43,773 nucleotides of DNA, taken from assembly GCA_045539515.1 (NCBI GenBank), contig JAZQFN010000048.1, positions 1-43,773 of the forward strand, written 5' to 3'. The notes below the pieces were generated by a model. The model searched no databases, was not told the DNA's origin, and worked only from the letters and a program-made list of their open reading frames with translations. Position 1 is the first letter of the stretch. The number at the start of each line of letters is the position of its first letter. Origin of the DNA: RGIG8748 sp045539515 (lineage in GTDB: Bacteria; Bacillota; Clostridia; UMGS1810). A program made the translations under genes and the position numbers. This document shows positions 31,771-39,450 of this stretch, piece after piece.

Positions 31771-32790
31771 ATGATACATAAAGCCGAAAAAATAATTACA
31801 GAATATTCATTGAAAATCAAACCTAATTTTCCGCACTATGCTGCAATTTACACTTCTTTTATAGAATATTTAAAAGAGACAAAAGAAAACTATGACGGAA
31901 GTTTTTATGATTATTTTGAAAATGAATTTTCTAAAAATGACATTATACAATCTTGTGTTAGGTATGTTAGAAACAGTAACAAAGCTACAAGCCTTACTGC
32001 TATTGAACGTTATTTAAATGCTATGACAAAGTTGTATGAGGAATGTATTCAAAAAGAAGGATGTAACAATAGAAATTTATTTGCCATTTTACCATTTGGA
32101 AATCTTAAAGCGATAGTTAACGATAAAATCAAAGACTTAAAATTAAAAGAAAAATCCTCTATACCACCTATAGACGATAATACTGCAAACATAATTATTA
32201 AATTTTTGCAAGATAAGAAAAATACTAAAAGTGATGTATCCAAACGAAATAGCATTATGTTACGTTTGATAATGCTTTATGGTTTCAAATTGGAACGTTT
32301 AAAATATATTAAAGTTTCTGATTTGAGATGCGATAATCATATTTTGGATATTAATAGCGAAAAATATGGAGATAACATTTTAAGCTTAGAGTTACCTTTT
32401 TCTTTAGTGAGCGATATTAATAAATATATTGAATTTCTACAAACAGATACTAACTTTAGAAATGACCAATATCTATTTTTAATGAGTACAGGGAAATTAA
32501 TTACATCTTCATGTTGTAAAGAGATTTTTGACAAGCTAAATACTAATAAAAATTGTTCCAGAATTACTTTGGTTGGAATTTGTAAGTATGCAATTATAAA
32601 TATGATTGAACATGGATTAAGCAAAGAAAAAATCAAATTAATAACAGGTGTACAAGACGATATTATTGATGATTGTGAAGAAATATATTTAAGAAGATTG
32701 TGCAATAATACTGAAAAGGAATTTTTGAACAGAGAAATCAATCAAAAAATTCGTAGCCTTCCAATATATGATGATATTAACGCACTTTAA
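31771..32790 (+). CDS. Degenerate tyrosine-recombinase-like protein
   Basis: A 339-residue protein with an N-terminal SAM-like/core-binding region and a C-terminal part that follows the tyrosine recombinase order. The catalytic residues are altered: GFKLERLKYIKVSDL stands for the Arg region, KYAI for HxxR, and LITGVQDDIIDDCEEIYLRR for the LGH...Y end. It is probably not an active recombinase and may bind DNA as an accessory or regulator. GGGAGG lies 5 bases before the ATG. It is first in the cargo operon, 56 bases before the HEPN-like gene. Confidence 0.62.
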   Translation: MIHKAEKIITEYSLKIKPNFPHYAAIYTSFIEYLKETKENYDGSFYDYFENEFSKNDIIQSCVRYVRNSNKATSLTAIERYLNAMTKLYEECIQKEGCNNRNLFAILPFGNLKAIVNDKIKDLKLKEKSSIPPIDDNTANIIIKFLQDKKNTKSDVSKRNSIMLRLIMLYGFKLERLKYIKVSDLRCDNHILDINSEKYGDNILSLELPFSLVSDINKYIEFLQTDTNFRNDQYLFLMSTGKLITSSCCKEIFDKLNTNKNCSRITLVGICKYAIINMIEHGLSKEKIKLITGVQDDIIDDCEEIYLRRLCNNTEKEFLNREINQKIRSLPIYDDINAL

Positions 32791-32846
32791 TAAAAGCAGA
32801 TTTAAATACAATAGTTAAATTATTTTTAGATTTGGAGATGACACAT

Positions 32847-34478
32847 ATGAACGATACTGAAAATAGCTACCATCAAATACAAAACATAGAATATCTAAAA
32901 AATACTTATGGGAAAGAACTTTGGATTCAAGTTGCTGGTCATAAAGAATTAAATGGTGCAGACGCTTGCTTTTGGTCAGCTTTAGTGAATTTAAGTGATA
33001 TAGAAAATGTTTTTAAAGATTGTTGTTGGGATTCGCACATTGGAACACAAGCTCCACAGCTTGTCGAATATGGAAATGGAAATGTACAATATGAAAGAAA
33101 TTCATCTTGCGGAATATATTATGAAAACATTGTTAATTCAAGGGAATTTTATGGAATAAAACCCGATTATGTTGAAATTTCAGAAGAATTTAGATTACTT
33201 AATAATCTTTACCATGATACAAAATCAAATATTTTTTACTTTGTGAACGATAACGGTTCTTGCGAAGATGTTGCAAAAATTGAAAATAATTCAGACGTTT
33301 TTATCAAGTTAAAGTACTTAATTAAATACGCAACAGCAAAGCAAATGGCATTACTATTATTCTTTGATATTAAACAAGAAATCACCGGCACATTAGATAA
33401 AAACCAATTGAAAAAATTTTCTAATAAGAACATTGAAAAAGATATCATATATAGTATTTGGGGAGATGAAATGTTAGGTCACAATTATGTATATAGTATT
33501 TTAATGGGGAAAAAAATAATTATGCCAAAACCAATTAATGAATGCGGTTATTGGCCATATGAAAAAGAGTACGAATATTTAGACTTTATTATTGGAACAG
33601 ATGAATACGGAGAAAATAAATATTTTACATCTAACCCTGACAAATTGGCAAACTATTTTGGTGCTAATCCAGATGCTCCCAATTATTTAACGCCTGTTTT
33701 TTTCAACAAAGAAGTTTTGCAAAAATACATATCTCATTCTGATATTTATAGTATAGAAGATGGTTACTTAAGATGTGGTGGCCTGTGGGGATTAAGAATG
33801 GATAATCATCACAAAGATTATATAGTTGTTTATTTAGGGGATTTAGGCAAAGAATTGCCTTGCGAAGAGCAACAACATTGGAAAAATTATAATATAGTTT
33901 GTGATGGTACAATTAGTGATGCGAAATTTAAAAGAGATTTTTTAGGATTGTTTGCAGATGCTGAAATTTCCGATTTAAAATTCAAATCAAACTTTTCATA
34001 CTTTCAAAAACAATGGTACAATAAATTTGAGTGGTATTTATTCTTGCCACTAAATTATGATGATGAATATAATTTTAATAATATACATATTCCAATCGCT
34101 AATACACAGGATGAATTTGACCACTTAGTACTATCGTTAGTCAAGACAATTATTGATTCGATTAATGAAAAGGAAATAAAAAAATTACTCAAAGACACAT
34201 TGGATAAAAAAAGCGGTAAAGAATTAAAGGGAAGTATATCCAAACTTGAAAGATGGTTTGAAGAAAGTAATCTTATAGACTTTGTTGAGCATATAGATTT
34301 TTTAAGAAATCTACAAAATCTACGTTCTTCCGGAACAGGACATAGAAAAGGTAGCAACTACGATAAAATTTCAAAAGAATTTAATTTGGATTCTGAAAGT
34401 TACGCCAATGTGTTTGATTCAATACTAGAAAAAACAAATATGTTTTTAAGTTACTTAACCAATAACTTTTTAGCATAA
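32847..34478 (+). CDS. Large cargo protein with C-terminal HEPN-like Rx5H motif, putative defence effector
   Basis: A 543-residue cytoplasmic protein. No enzyme family is clear for residues 1-430, which carry blocks such as YLTPVFFNKEVLQKY and DGYLRCGGLWGLRMDN (about 270-330); similar blocks occur in widespread uncharacterised bacterial proteins as far as I recall. The last 110 residues are helical and contain RSSGTGH (Arg493 to His499, an Rx5H motif), as in HEPN ribonucleases of abortive infection and toxin systems. TTGGAG lies 9 bases before the ATG at 32847. A two-TM protein gene follows 18 bases later. A defence role is inferred from motif, neighbour and element location. Confidence 0.65.
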   Translation: MNDTENSYHQIQNIEYLKNTYGKELWIQVAGHKELNGADACFWSALVNLSDIENVFKDCCWDSHIGTQAPQLVEYGNGNVQYERNSSCGIYYENIVNSREFYGIKPDYVEISEEFRLLNNLYHDTKSNIFYFVNDNGSCEDVAKIENNSDVFIKLKYLIKYATAKQMALLLFFDIKQEITGTLDKNQLKKFSNKNIEKDIIYSIWGDEMLGHNYVYSILMGKKIIMPKPINECGYWPYEKEYEYLDFIIGTDEYGENKYFTSNPDKLANYFGANPDAPNYLTPVFFNKEVLQKYISHSDIYSIEDGYLRCGGLWGLRMDNHHKDYIVVYLGDLGKELPCEEQQHWKNYNIVCDGTISDAKFKRDFLGLFADAEISDLKFKSNFSYFQKQWYNKFEWYLFLPLNYDDEYNFNNIHIPIANTQDEFDHLVLSLVKTIIDSINEKEIKKLLKDTLDKKSGKELKGSISKLERWFEESNLIDFVEHIDFLRNLQNLRSSGTGHRKGSNYDKISKEFNLDSESYANVFDSILEKTNMFLSYLTNNFLA

Positions 34479-34496
34479 ATTTTAAAGGAGATACAA

Positions 34497-35069
34497 ATGG
34501 AATTTTATGAAATTATGATTAACCTATCTATAGGAATAATGGGCGGTATATTCTCTAGCGTTATTGTTTCACGTATCTTTTTAATACATTCTTCGCATTC
34601 AGAACAATTAGCAAGGGTGCAAGAGCATTTTGAAAATACTTACAGATTGAGCGGAACACTACTCTTTTATATGTATGCGCTTCAAAAAGATGAGGATAAT
34701 TTTGACGATGATACTATTAATCGCTTTAACAATGCATTGTTAAAAGATATACACGAAGCAGCAAAACAAGAATGCGAAAAATTTCGGTATATGATTTTCG
34801 ATGACTTGGAAACAGAATTATATAAAATTGCTGTTAATTTAAACGATTTAATGGAAGGAACACTATCATTAAATAAAGTTGATATGTCTATAGTGGGAAA
34901 ACTTCATAACGACTTATTTGATATACAAGATAGATTTAAAAAGTATAAGATAACTAACAATAAGCATTTTGTAACAAAAATTAAAAAGGATAAAATATTA
35001 CGAATACTCATTTTCACTTTGGTTATAATACTCATTTTAACAATAATATCTTGTATTTGTGCTAAATAG
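34497..35069 (+). CDS. Two-TM membrane protein with long helical middle part, partner of the HEPN-like protein
   Basis: A 190-residue protein with an N-terminal membrane helix (about 7-30), a charged helical middle of some 130 residues and a C-terminal membrane helix (about 168-188, ILIFTLVIILILTIISCIC). I do not recognise the family. AAAGGAG lies 6 bases before the ATG and the gap to the HEPN-like gene is 18 bases, so the two are co-made. It ends about 40 bases before attR. A membrane-bound sensor or effector of a two-gene defence unit is a reasonable guess only. Confidence 0.62.
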   Translation: MEFYEIMINLSIGIMGGIFSSVIVSRIFLIHSSHSEQLARVQEHFENTYRLSGTLLFYMYALQKDEDNFDDDTINRFNNALLKDIHEAAKQECEKFRYMIFDDLETELYKIAVNLNDLMEGTLSLNKVDMSIVGKLHNDLFDIQDRFKKYKITNNKHFVTKIKKDKILRILIFTLVIILILTIISCICAK

Positions 35070-35108
35070 AATTTTATAATGTAAAGTATTCATATAAAAA
35101 TACTTTGC

Positions 35109-35137
35109 AAGAGTATACTCTATATCCAATGTGGTAG
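35109..35137 (+). other. attR arm and core of the integrative element
   Basis: The arm AAGAGTATACTCTATATCCA (35109-35128) is the inverted partner of 23204-23223, followed by ATG and the core TGGTAG (35132-35137) and then the tRNA 3' half. Rejoined, attP is 56 bp: two 20-base arms around 16 bases, with the core near the centre. Confidence 0.8.
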
Positions 35138-35191
35138 CGCGCTTCGTTCGGGACGAAGAGGCCGCAGGTTCAAATCCTGTTATCCCGACCA
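35138..35191 (+). pseudogene. tRNA-Pro(CGG), 3' half, split by the element
   Basis: 54 bases from the D stem 3' strand through anticodon arm (CTTCG-TTCGGGA-CGAAG), T arm and acceptor TATCCCG, discriminator A and encoded CCA. It is the rest of the tRNA begun at 23174. It has lost its promoter and 5' end and is not expected to give a working tRNA. Confidence 0.88.
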
Positions 35192-35192
35192 G

Positions 35193-35225
35193 AAAAAGCG
35201 ACTTGTTTCGACAAGTCGCTTTTTC
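35193..35225 (+). terminator. Terminator after the tRNA 3' half
   Basis: A long stem AAAAAGCGACTTGT / ACAAGTCGCTTTTT with a TTCG loop, flanked by A and T runs. Confidence 0.85.
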
Positions 35226-35503
35226 AATGAAATTTGCCTGCGGCAAGTGAAATAGCTTCGCTATGAAATACACTTCGTGTATGAAATATTGCTACGCAAT
35301 ATGAAAAGGCAAATTTTATTTCACATTTTTCTGAAAGAAAAATATTTCATAATCCGTCAGGATTATTTCATATCAACGAAGTTGATATTTCATTAAAATA
35401 TACTGCATCTATTTTGTCGGTGAAAGCCAACAAAAAGGACTTTGCTTTGCAAAGTCTTTTTTTGTTGGTCAAATATAATGAGAGAATTTGAACCTTAAGA
35501 AGG

Positions 35504-35546
35504 TTTTTGCTACAAAACAATCCGGTGGATTGTTTTGTAGCAAAAA
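35504..35546. repeat. 20-bp perfect inverted repeat
   Basis: 35504-35523 pairs without mismatch with 35527-35546 across a GGT loop. The T run at one end and the A run at the other form part of the stem. It lies within the hairpin-rich segment. Confidence 0.8.
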
Positions 35547-35631
35547 GGTGCGAAGGCGGGTACCGAATCCCGAAGGGATTGGGTCGACAAGCAAGCAGGG
35601 TGCGAAGCAACCGTATCCTGTTATCCCGACC

Positions 35632-35668
35632 AAAATCGACAAGATTCTTAAGAGTCTTGTCGATTTTA
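35632..35668 (+). terminator. Terminator after the second tRNA 3' end copy
   Basis: The stem AAAATCGACAAGA / TCTTGTCGATTTT closes further inside (TTC...GAG with one mismatch). It is a probable original terminator of the tRNA-Pro gene before the 441-bp insertion. Confidence 0.7.
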
Positions 35669-35686
35669 CTTTTTACCTATTCACTC

Positions 35687-35747
35687 TTCACTATTCCCTG
35701 AAATCGAACTTGTCGATTTGAAGTAATAAGTAATATGTAATAGTGAA
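35687..35747. repeat. Inverted repeat in the gap before the PII-like gene
   Basis: TTCACTATT (35687-35695) is inverted as AATAGTGAA (35739-35747), with a smaller hairpin AAATCGA / TCGATTT between. There is no gene here. Confidence 0.5.
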
Positions 35748-35807
35748 GAAGCAATGTGCAAAATCGCAAAGTGAGATATTTCATTAAAATCATATGGTTC
35801 ATACAAC

Positions 35808-35834
35808 AAAAAAGACCTGCAACCGCAGGTCCTT
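35808..35834 (-). terminator. Terminator of the DUF1538-PII operon
   Basis: A 7-bp stem GACCTGC / GCAGGTC with a 4-base loop, followed on the minus strand by TTTTTT. Confidence 0.85.
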
Positions 35835-35848
35835 TCTTTATATATCCA

Positions 35849-36517
35849 TTAAATTTTATATGCCTTTTCTGTAGGAAGAGCCACTATTATTCCGTTGGCA
35901 TCGCTTGTTATGCCAAATTCTTTGTTTACATCTTCCATTATCTTTGCACTCGTGGCTTTTGGTGCAAGTATAAGCAGAATCTCCCTTTCACCGTCCACAT
36001 CGGTTTTTCCGATATCTGCAAATTGCTCAAGGTTTCCCAGTCTTCCGCGCATAACGGTTCCACCGGTAGCCCCTGCCTTTCTTGCAACCTGCATTACTTC
36101 GTCGGAATAACCGTCATTTACGGATATAAATATCAGATTGTTGTGATGCTCGTTTTTCATAGAACCATTTCCCTTTTCCAAAGATTTGTCATTGTTAAAT
36201 CCAAGTATTTCCGTGAGGATTCTGTTTGCGGCATTTACTTTAAGTATTATCATAAGTCCGCCGAATTTTGAGTGGCTTTCAAAAACGGTGCCGAAATTTG
36301 CCATCATATCCTTTACTGCTTCTTCAAGTCCAAGACTTATTACTATATCCTTATCTCTGGTACCTATGCCGAATATGTCCATCATTTCTGTAGGGGCAGT
36401 ACCCATACCTACACATTGGAAGTTAACCTTGATGTTCATTTCTTCAAGCTTCTTGATGAGTTTTTTTCCTTTGTCACGCTCTACTATGGATAACAGAGCC
36501 ATAGGTCTTTTACTCAT
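35849..36517 (-). CDS. PII-like (P-II family) signalling protein, tandem ferredoxin-like halves
   Basis: A 222-residue protein with two PII-like halves (about 1-110 and 118-222). The second half has the PII pattern ARKAGATGGTVMRGR followed by a T-loop-like region and EREILLILAP. PII proteins bind ATP/ADP or other ligands and control a partner. The partner is clearly the DUF1538 membrane protein, whose gene overlaps this one by 8 bases and carries the GGAGG for it. The pair should therefore be a ligand-gated membrane transport or channel unit. The ligand is unknown. Confidence 0.82.
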   Translation of the reverse strand: MSKRPMALLSIVERDKGKKLIKKLEEMNIKVNFQCVGMGTAPTEMMDIFGIGTRDKDIVISLGLEEAVKDMMANFGTVFESHSKFGGLMIILKVNAANRILTEILGFNNDKSLEKGNGSMKNEHHNNLIFISVNDGYSDEVMQVARKAGATGGTVMRGRLGNLEQFADIGKTDVDGEREILLILAPKATSAKIMEDVNKEFGITSDANGIIVALPTEKAYKI

Positions 36518-38039
36518 TTAAATCGACCTCCTCATCAAAAAACAGTATATCGTCTGCCATATTGCTTATTTCTGTGTGAAGCTTTCGTATCATATGGATT
36601 CGTTTTCTTCTTTCGTAAAGCCCCAGTACCTGTATGGTTATAAGGGGAGCCATGGCTATAAGTGCCACTATACCGAAAGCATCGGTCATAATGTTTCCGC
36701 CTATAGCTTCGCAGGCACCTACCGCAAATGGCAGCATAAAGGTGGATGTCATAGGTCCGCTGGCAACTCCGCCGGAGTCAAAGGCGATACCTGTGTATAT
36801 TGCAGGTACAAAGAAGCTTATTACAAGGGATATTGAATATCCTGCTATAAGGAAGGGGAGTATGGGTATGCCCGTAAGCACCCTCAGCATTGCTATACCC
36901 ACCGATGCTGAAACACCTATTGAAAGGGCAAGGCCTACAGACCTTTGGGATATGGCACCGCTTGTAATTTCGCTTACCTGTCTTTTAAGGGTGTGGACAG
37001 CAGGCTCTGCAGATACTACGAAGTAACCCATAAGCATGCCTATGGGAACAAGCAGAGAACTTAAAGAACCGGAAGATATCTTTGCACCTATAAGTCTTCC
37101 TGCAGGCATAAAGCCAACATTGGCACCGGTTAAGAAGAGCACCAGTCCAAGATATGTGTACAGAAATCCCACCGACATTTTAAGTACATTGTGTATGTGG
37201 AATTTCCTTGTTATAAGCTGATAGAGTATAAACAGCACCACAATAGGCACAAAGGCAATTAAGATTTCCTCTGCATATACCGGCAGTGCACTTACAAACT
37301 GCCCAAAGGCGTCTATGGTAGTTACTACTTCTGTTATTTCGTAGGGTGTGGTAGAAGGACGCGGATTGTAAAAAATGCTAAGCAGCATTACCGATGCAAT
37401 AGGCCCTATACTGCAAAGAGCCACCAGACCAAAGCTCTGTTCACCGGAGTGCTTACCCTTTTTGCCTGAAGCAAGACCGGCACCAAGAGCCATTATGAAG
37501 GGCACTGTGATTGGTCCTGTGGTAACACCTCCGGAGTCAAATGCCGTGGGTATAAATTCCTTTGGAGCAAAAAAAGCCAGAGCAATGATTATTATGTAAA
37601 AGACCATAAGCATGGTTCTTAAGGAAAATTCCTTTTTGTTTCGTATAAGGGATATGCACAGAAAAATGCCTACGCCAACACCCACACAGCCAATTAAAAG
37701 GAGATTTTCAATTGACGGAACCTGCTCTGCAAGCACCTGCAAATCCGGCTCGGAAACAGTAATAAAAAAGCCGAGAACAAAGCATATTGCAAGGGGTATT
37801 AATATAAACTTTATCTTGCCTAAGGATTTACCTATGCCGTCACCGAGAGGCTCCATGGATATGGTTGAACCCACCGTAAAAAAGCTCATACCCAGTATAA
37901 GCATAACCGTACCGAATATAAACATTACAAGAACTCCGGGATTTAAGGGAACAATGCTTATTGAAAGTATCAGTACTATTAATGCTATGGGCAGAACCGA
38001 GGCGACTGATTCTTTAATTGATGCAAAAATGTGTGACAT
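36510..38039 (-). CDS. DUF1538 polytopic membrane protein
   Basis: A 509-residue membrane protein with about 12 or more helices in two similar halves, each with the signature FDSGGVxxGPxT (AFDSGGVTTGPITVPF near 165, AFDSGGVASGPMTSTF near 440). The duplicated motif in a multi-spanning protein is typical of inverted-repeat transporters; a transport role is inferred and the substrate is unknown. The C-terminus is cytoplasmic and basic. It forms an operon with the PII-like protein, probably its regulator. The promoter is at 38073-38101. Confidence 0.85.
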   Translation of the reverse strand: MSHIFASIKESVASVLPIALIVLILSISIVPLNPGVLVMFIFGTVMLILGMSFFTVGSTISMEPLGDGIGKSLGKIKFILIPLAICFVLGFFITVSEPDLQVLAEQVPSIENLLLIGCVGVGVGIFLCISLIRNKKEFSLRTMLMVFYIIIIALAFFAPKEFIPTAFDSGGVTTGPITVPFIMALGAGLASGKKGKHSGEQSFGLVALCSIGPIASVMLLSIFYNPRPSTTPYEITEVVTTIDAFGQFVSALPVYAEEILIAFVPIVVLFILYQLITRKFHIHNVLKMSVGFLYTYLGLVLFLTGANVGFMPAGRLIGAKISSGSLSSLLVPIGMLMGYFVVSAEPAVHTLKRQVSEITSGAISQRSVGLALSIGVSASVGIAMLRVLTGIPILPFLIAGYSISLVISFFVPAIYTGIAFDSGGVASGPMTSTFMLPFAVGACEAIGGNIMTDAFGIVALIAMAPLITIQVLGLYERRKRIHMIRKLHTEISNMADDILFFDEEVDLNE

Positions 38040-38072
38040 TATATAAAAACTCCTGTCAGTATCTATACATTT

Positions 38073-38101
38073 ATTTTAGCATATTTCAATGTAAAAAGCA
38101 A
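38073..38101 (-). promoter_or_regulatory. Promoter of the DUF1538-PII operon
   Basis: On the minus strand TTGCTT (38096-38101), a 17-base spacer and an extended -10 TGCTAAAAT (hexamer 38073-38078). Confidence 0.7.
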
Positions 38102-38139
38102 CACACCGACTCTTAAAAAACTGTGAATTAAACAGCTTA

Positions 38140-38175
38140 AAAACCAAAACAGCACCCTCAATCAGGGGTGCTGTA
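38140..38175 (-). terminator. Terminator of the small membrane operon
   Basis: A 9-bp stem ACAGCACCC / GGGTGCTGT with an 8-base loop, then TTTGGTTTTT on the minus strand. Confidence 0.82.
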
Positions 38176-38180
38176 CACCA

Positions 38181-38393
38181 TTATTTTTCTGTTTCTTTTT
38201 TTAATCTCTCTTTTGCCTGTTCAACGGTTTCTCCGTCGTGGGTCAGATATTTTTCTACGAATTTATCTTCGATTTTTGTATATCCTTCCACAACGGCATT
38301 TTCAATTTTTTTGTAACCGCCCACTACAGCGTTTTCTATTTTTTTGTTAGCTTTTACAAGCTTTGATTCAGCTATTTTTATCTTCCTTTCCAA
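38181..38393 (-). CDS. Small charged protein with KIENAVV repeats
   Basis: A 70-residue cytoplasmic protein, Lys/Glu rich, with a near-repeat KKIENAVVGGY / KKIENAVVEGY / TKIEDKFVEKY and the ending HDGETVEQAKERLKKE. Similar small proteins are common in Clostridia, function unknown. It overlaps the end of the membrane gene before it by 26 bases (in another frame), so translation is coupled. It is the last gene of the three-gene run controlled from the TetR divergent region. Confidence 0.75.
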   Translation of the reverse strand: MERKIKIAESKLVKANKKIENAVVGGYKKIENAVVEGYTKIEDKFVEKYLTHDGETVEQAKERLKKETEK

Positions 38394-38952
38394 TTATCAG
38401 ATACACGCCTATGCCTACTGTAATTATGCAAACTCCGATACCCGTAAGTATATTAAAAATCAATATGTCCGAAGCTGCCATTTTGCCGAAGGACGCCAGC
38501 ATCGACCTTTGCAAAGAGTATATGGATACAAAGGCATCTGCAAAGGAAATACTCCTTATGGTCAGCATATATGCGTTGGGGTGCTTGCGGGATTTTATGA
38601 ATTCCACCGTTGCTGAAGTTAACTTTATAAAGGTAAACAAGGCAATGGTTATCATAGTAATTTCAGGGTACTTTATTGCACCGAAACGGTTTATTGTCAT
38701 GTATACAATAGCACTAAGTACAAAGGAAAGCACAAATATCATTATCCCCGTAAATTGCATTACGAATTTACCGTTTTTGCGGTTTTTAAAGGAAAAAGCC
38801 GTTACGCCGATTCTCATTGTGCTTAGTACCAGATAGTATAATCCCACCGCAAAAAACCACCTTGAATAGGAAGCAACACCTAAAACAATGTTGTACACGG
38901 CAAATATGAGATTTACTATGTATTTAAGACTTTCTTTGGTGTGGATATCCAT
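38368..38952 (-). CDS. Small polytopic membrane protein
   Basis: A 194-residue protein with about five membrane helices (first near 8-27, last near 168-188) and no known enzymatic motif. It starts directly after the TAA of the gene before it and overlaps the next gene by 26 bases. The operon faces a TetR regulator, which suggests an inducible membrane function such as envelope stress or export, but this is not shown by sequence. Confidence 0.75.
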   Translation of the reverse strand: MDIHTKESLKYIVNLIFAVYNIVLGVASYSRWFFAVGLYYLVLSTMRIGVTAFSFKNRKNGKFVMQFTGIMIFVLSFVLSAIVYMTINRFGAIKYPEITMITIALFTFIKLTSATVEFIKSRKHPNAYMLTIRSISFADAFVSIYSLQRSMLASFGKMAASDILIFNILTGIGVCIITVGIGVYLIIGKEDKNS

Positions 38953-39321
38953 TTATTTGATACCTTTAACCATGGGTATTAAGGAGAGAAGAACCAGGAT
39001 TCCCACAGTTCCGATTATTGTTCCGAGGATAATATTTCCCCATATCATACAAAAACACATACCTAATCCCAGCACAAGGCTTCCAATGATTGCAACCAAT
39101 ACTAAAAGTACTATTCTGCCGTTAAATTTAACAGGTGCTTTGCGCTCCATTTTTCTCCATACAAACAGAGTAATAAGACCAAGCACAAGACCTGCACTGC
39201 CAAAGGCGATACCGGGTTTAAATGCATTCCATTCAGGAAGGAGCACCATACACATACCCAATGCAAAGAACATGAGGGATATAGTTCCAAGCATCATGGC
39301 AACAAGACTGCTTTTTTTCAT
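38953..39321 (-). CDS. Small four-TM membrane protein
   Basis: A 122-residue protein with about four helices, the first at 5-28 (VAMMLGTISLMFFALGMCMV). Small membrane proteins of this kind sit with TetR regulators in many Clostridia; I do not know the function. AGGTATTAA precedes the ATG. First gene of the operon, directly downstream of the operator-bearing divergent promoter. Confidence 0.75.
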   Translation of the reverse strand: MKKSSLVAMMLGTISLMFFALGMCMVLLPEWNAFKPGIAFGSAGLVLGLITLFVWRKMERKAPVKFNGRIVLLVLVAIIGSLVLGLGMCFCMIWGNIILGTIIGTVGILVLLSLIPMVKGIK

Positions 39322-39350
39322 AGTTAATACCTCCGTAAAAAATATTAAAA

Positions 39351-39430
39351 CAACACTTGTGTTTTTATTACAGTTAAAGTATAATTTATCTGAAAGAAGT
39401 TTTCAATCATCAATTTAACCACAAGTGTTG
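39351..39430. promoter_or_regulatory. Overlapping divergent promoters with two TetR-type operator sites
   Basis: Leftward: TTGAAA (39401-39406), a 17-base spacer and TATACT (39378-39383). Rightward: TTGTGT (39357-39362), a 17-base spacer and TATAAT (39380-39385). The same 11 bases CAACACTTGTG occur at 39351-39361 and, inverted, at 39420-39430. The first covers the rightward -35 and the leftward start region, and the second lies near the tetR start. One bound regulator could shut both genes. Confidence 0.75.
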
Positions 39431-39450
39431 GTTTAATGGGAGGTACTGCT

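Larger units (their letters stand above)
23197..35137. mobile_element. 11.94 kb integrative element with serine integrase and rolling-circle Rep, inserted in tRNA-Pro(CGG)
   Basis: The borders are set by the split tRNA-Pro and the TGGTAG core. Content: its own tRNA-Pro(CGG), a large serine recombinase, an HUH Rep, a DUF2815 SSB, an LRR surface protein, a tyrosine recombinase, a degenerate integrase-like protein and a HEPN-like plus two-TM cargo pair. The base composition is clearly richer in A and T than both flanks. No relaxase with mobilisation motifs, no coupling protein and no virion genes were seen, so it looks like an integrative plasmid-like element that replicates by rolling circle. 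The leftward operon (SSB, Rep, small genes, integrase) faces the rightward cargo operon. Confidence 0.87.
35192..35632. repeat. 441-bp hairpin-rich segment between direct repeats of the tRNA 3' end
   Basis: The 18-base tRNA end ATCCTGTTATCCCGACCA occurs at 35174-35191 and again at 35615-35632. The segment between them has no gene. It holds a run of short, different, perfectly paired hairpins each spaced by GAAAT or TTTCAT: TTGCC/GGCAA, ATAGC/GCTAT, ATACAC/GTGTAT, ATATTGC/GCAATAT, TAATCC/GGATTA and ATATCAAC/GTTGATAT. Larger hairpins follow, with a 20-bp one at 35504. It looks like the trace of an insertion at the tRNA 3' end. Confidence 0.65.

Noticed and set aside
23197..35137. Integrative conjugative element or prophage
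   Set aside because: No coupling protein, type IV secretion, Zot, capsid, portal or lysis genes were seen in 11.9 kb.
35226..35400. CRISPR-like array
   Set aside because: The regularly spaced units are different hairpins with no constant repeat and no spacer of fixed length, and there are no cas genes.
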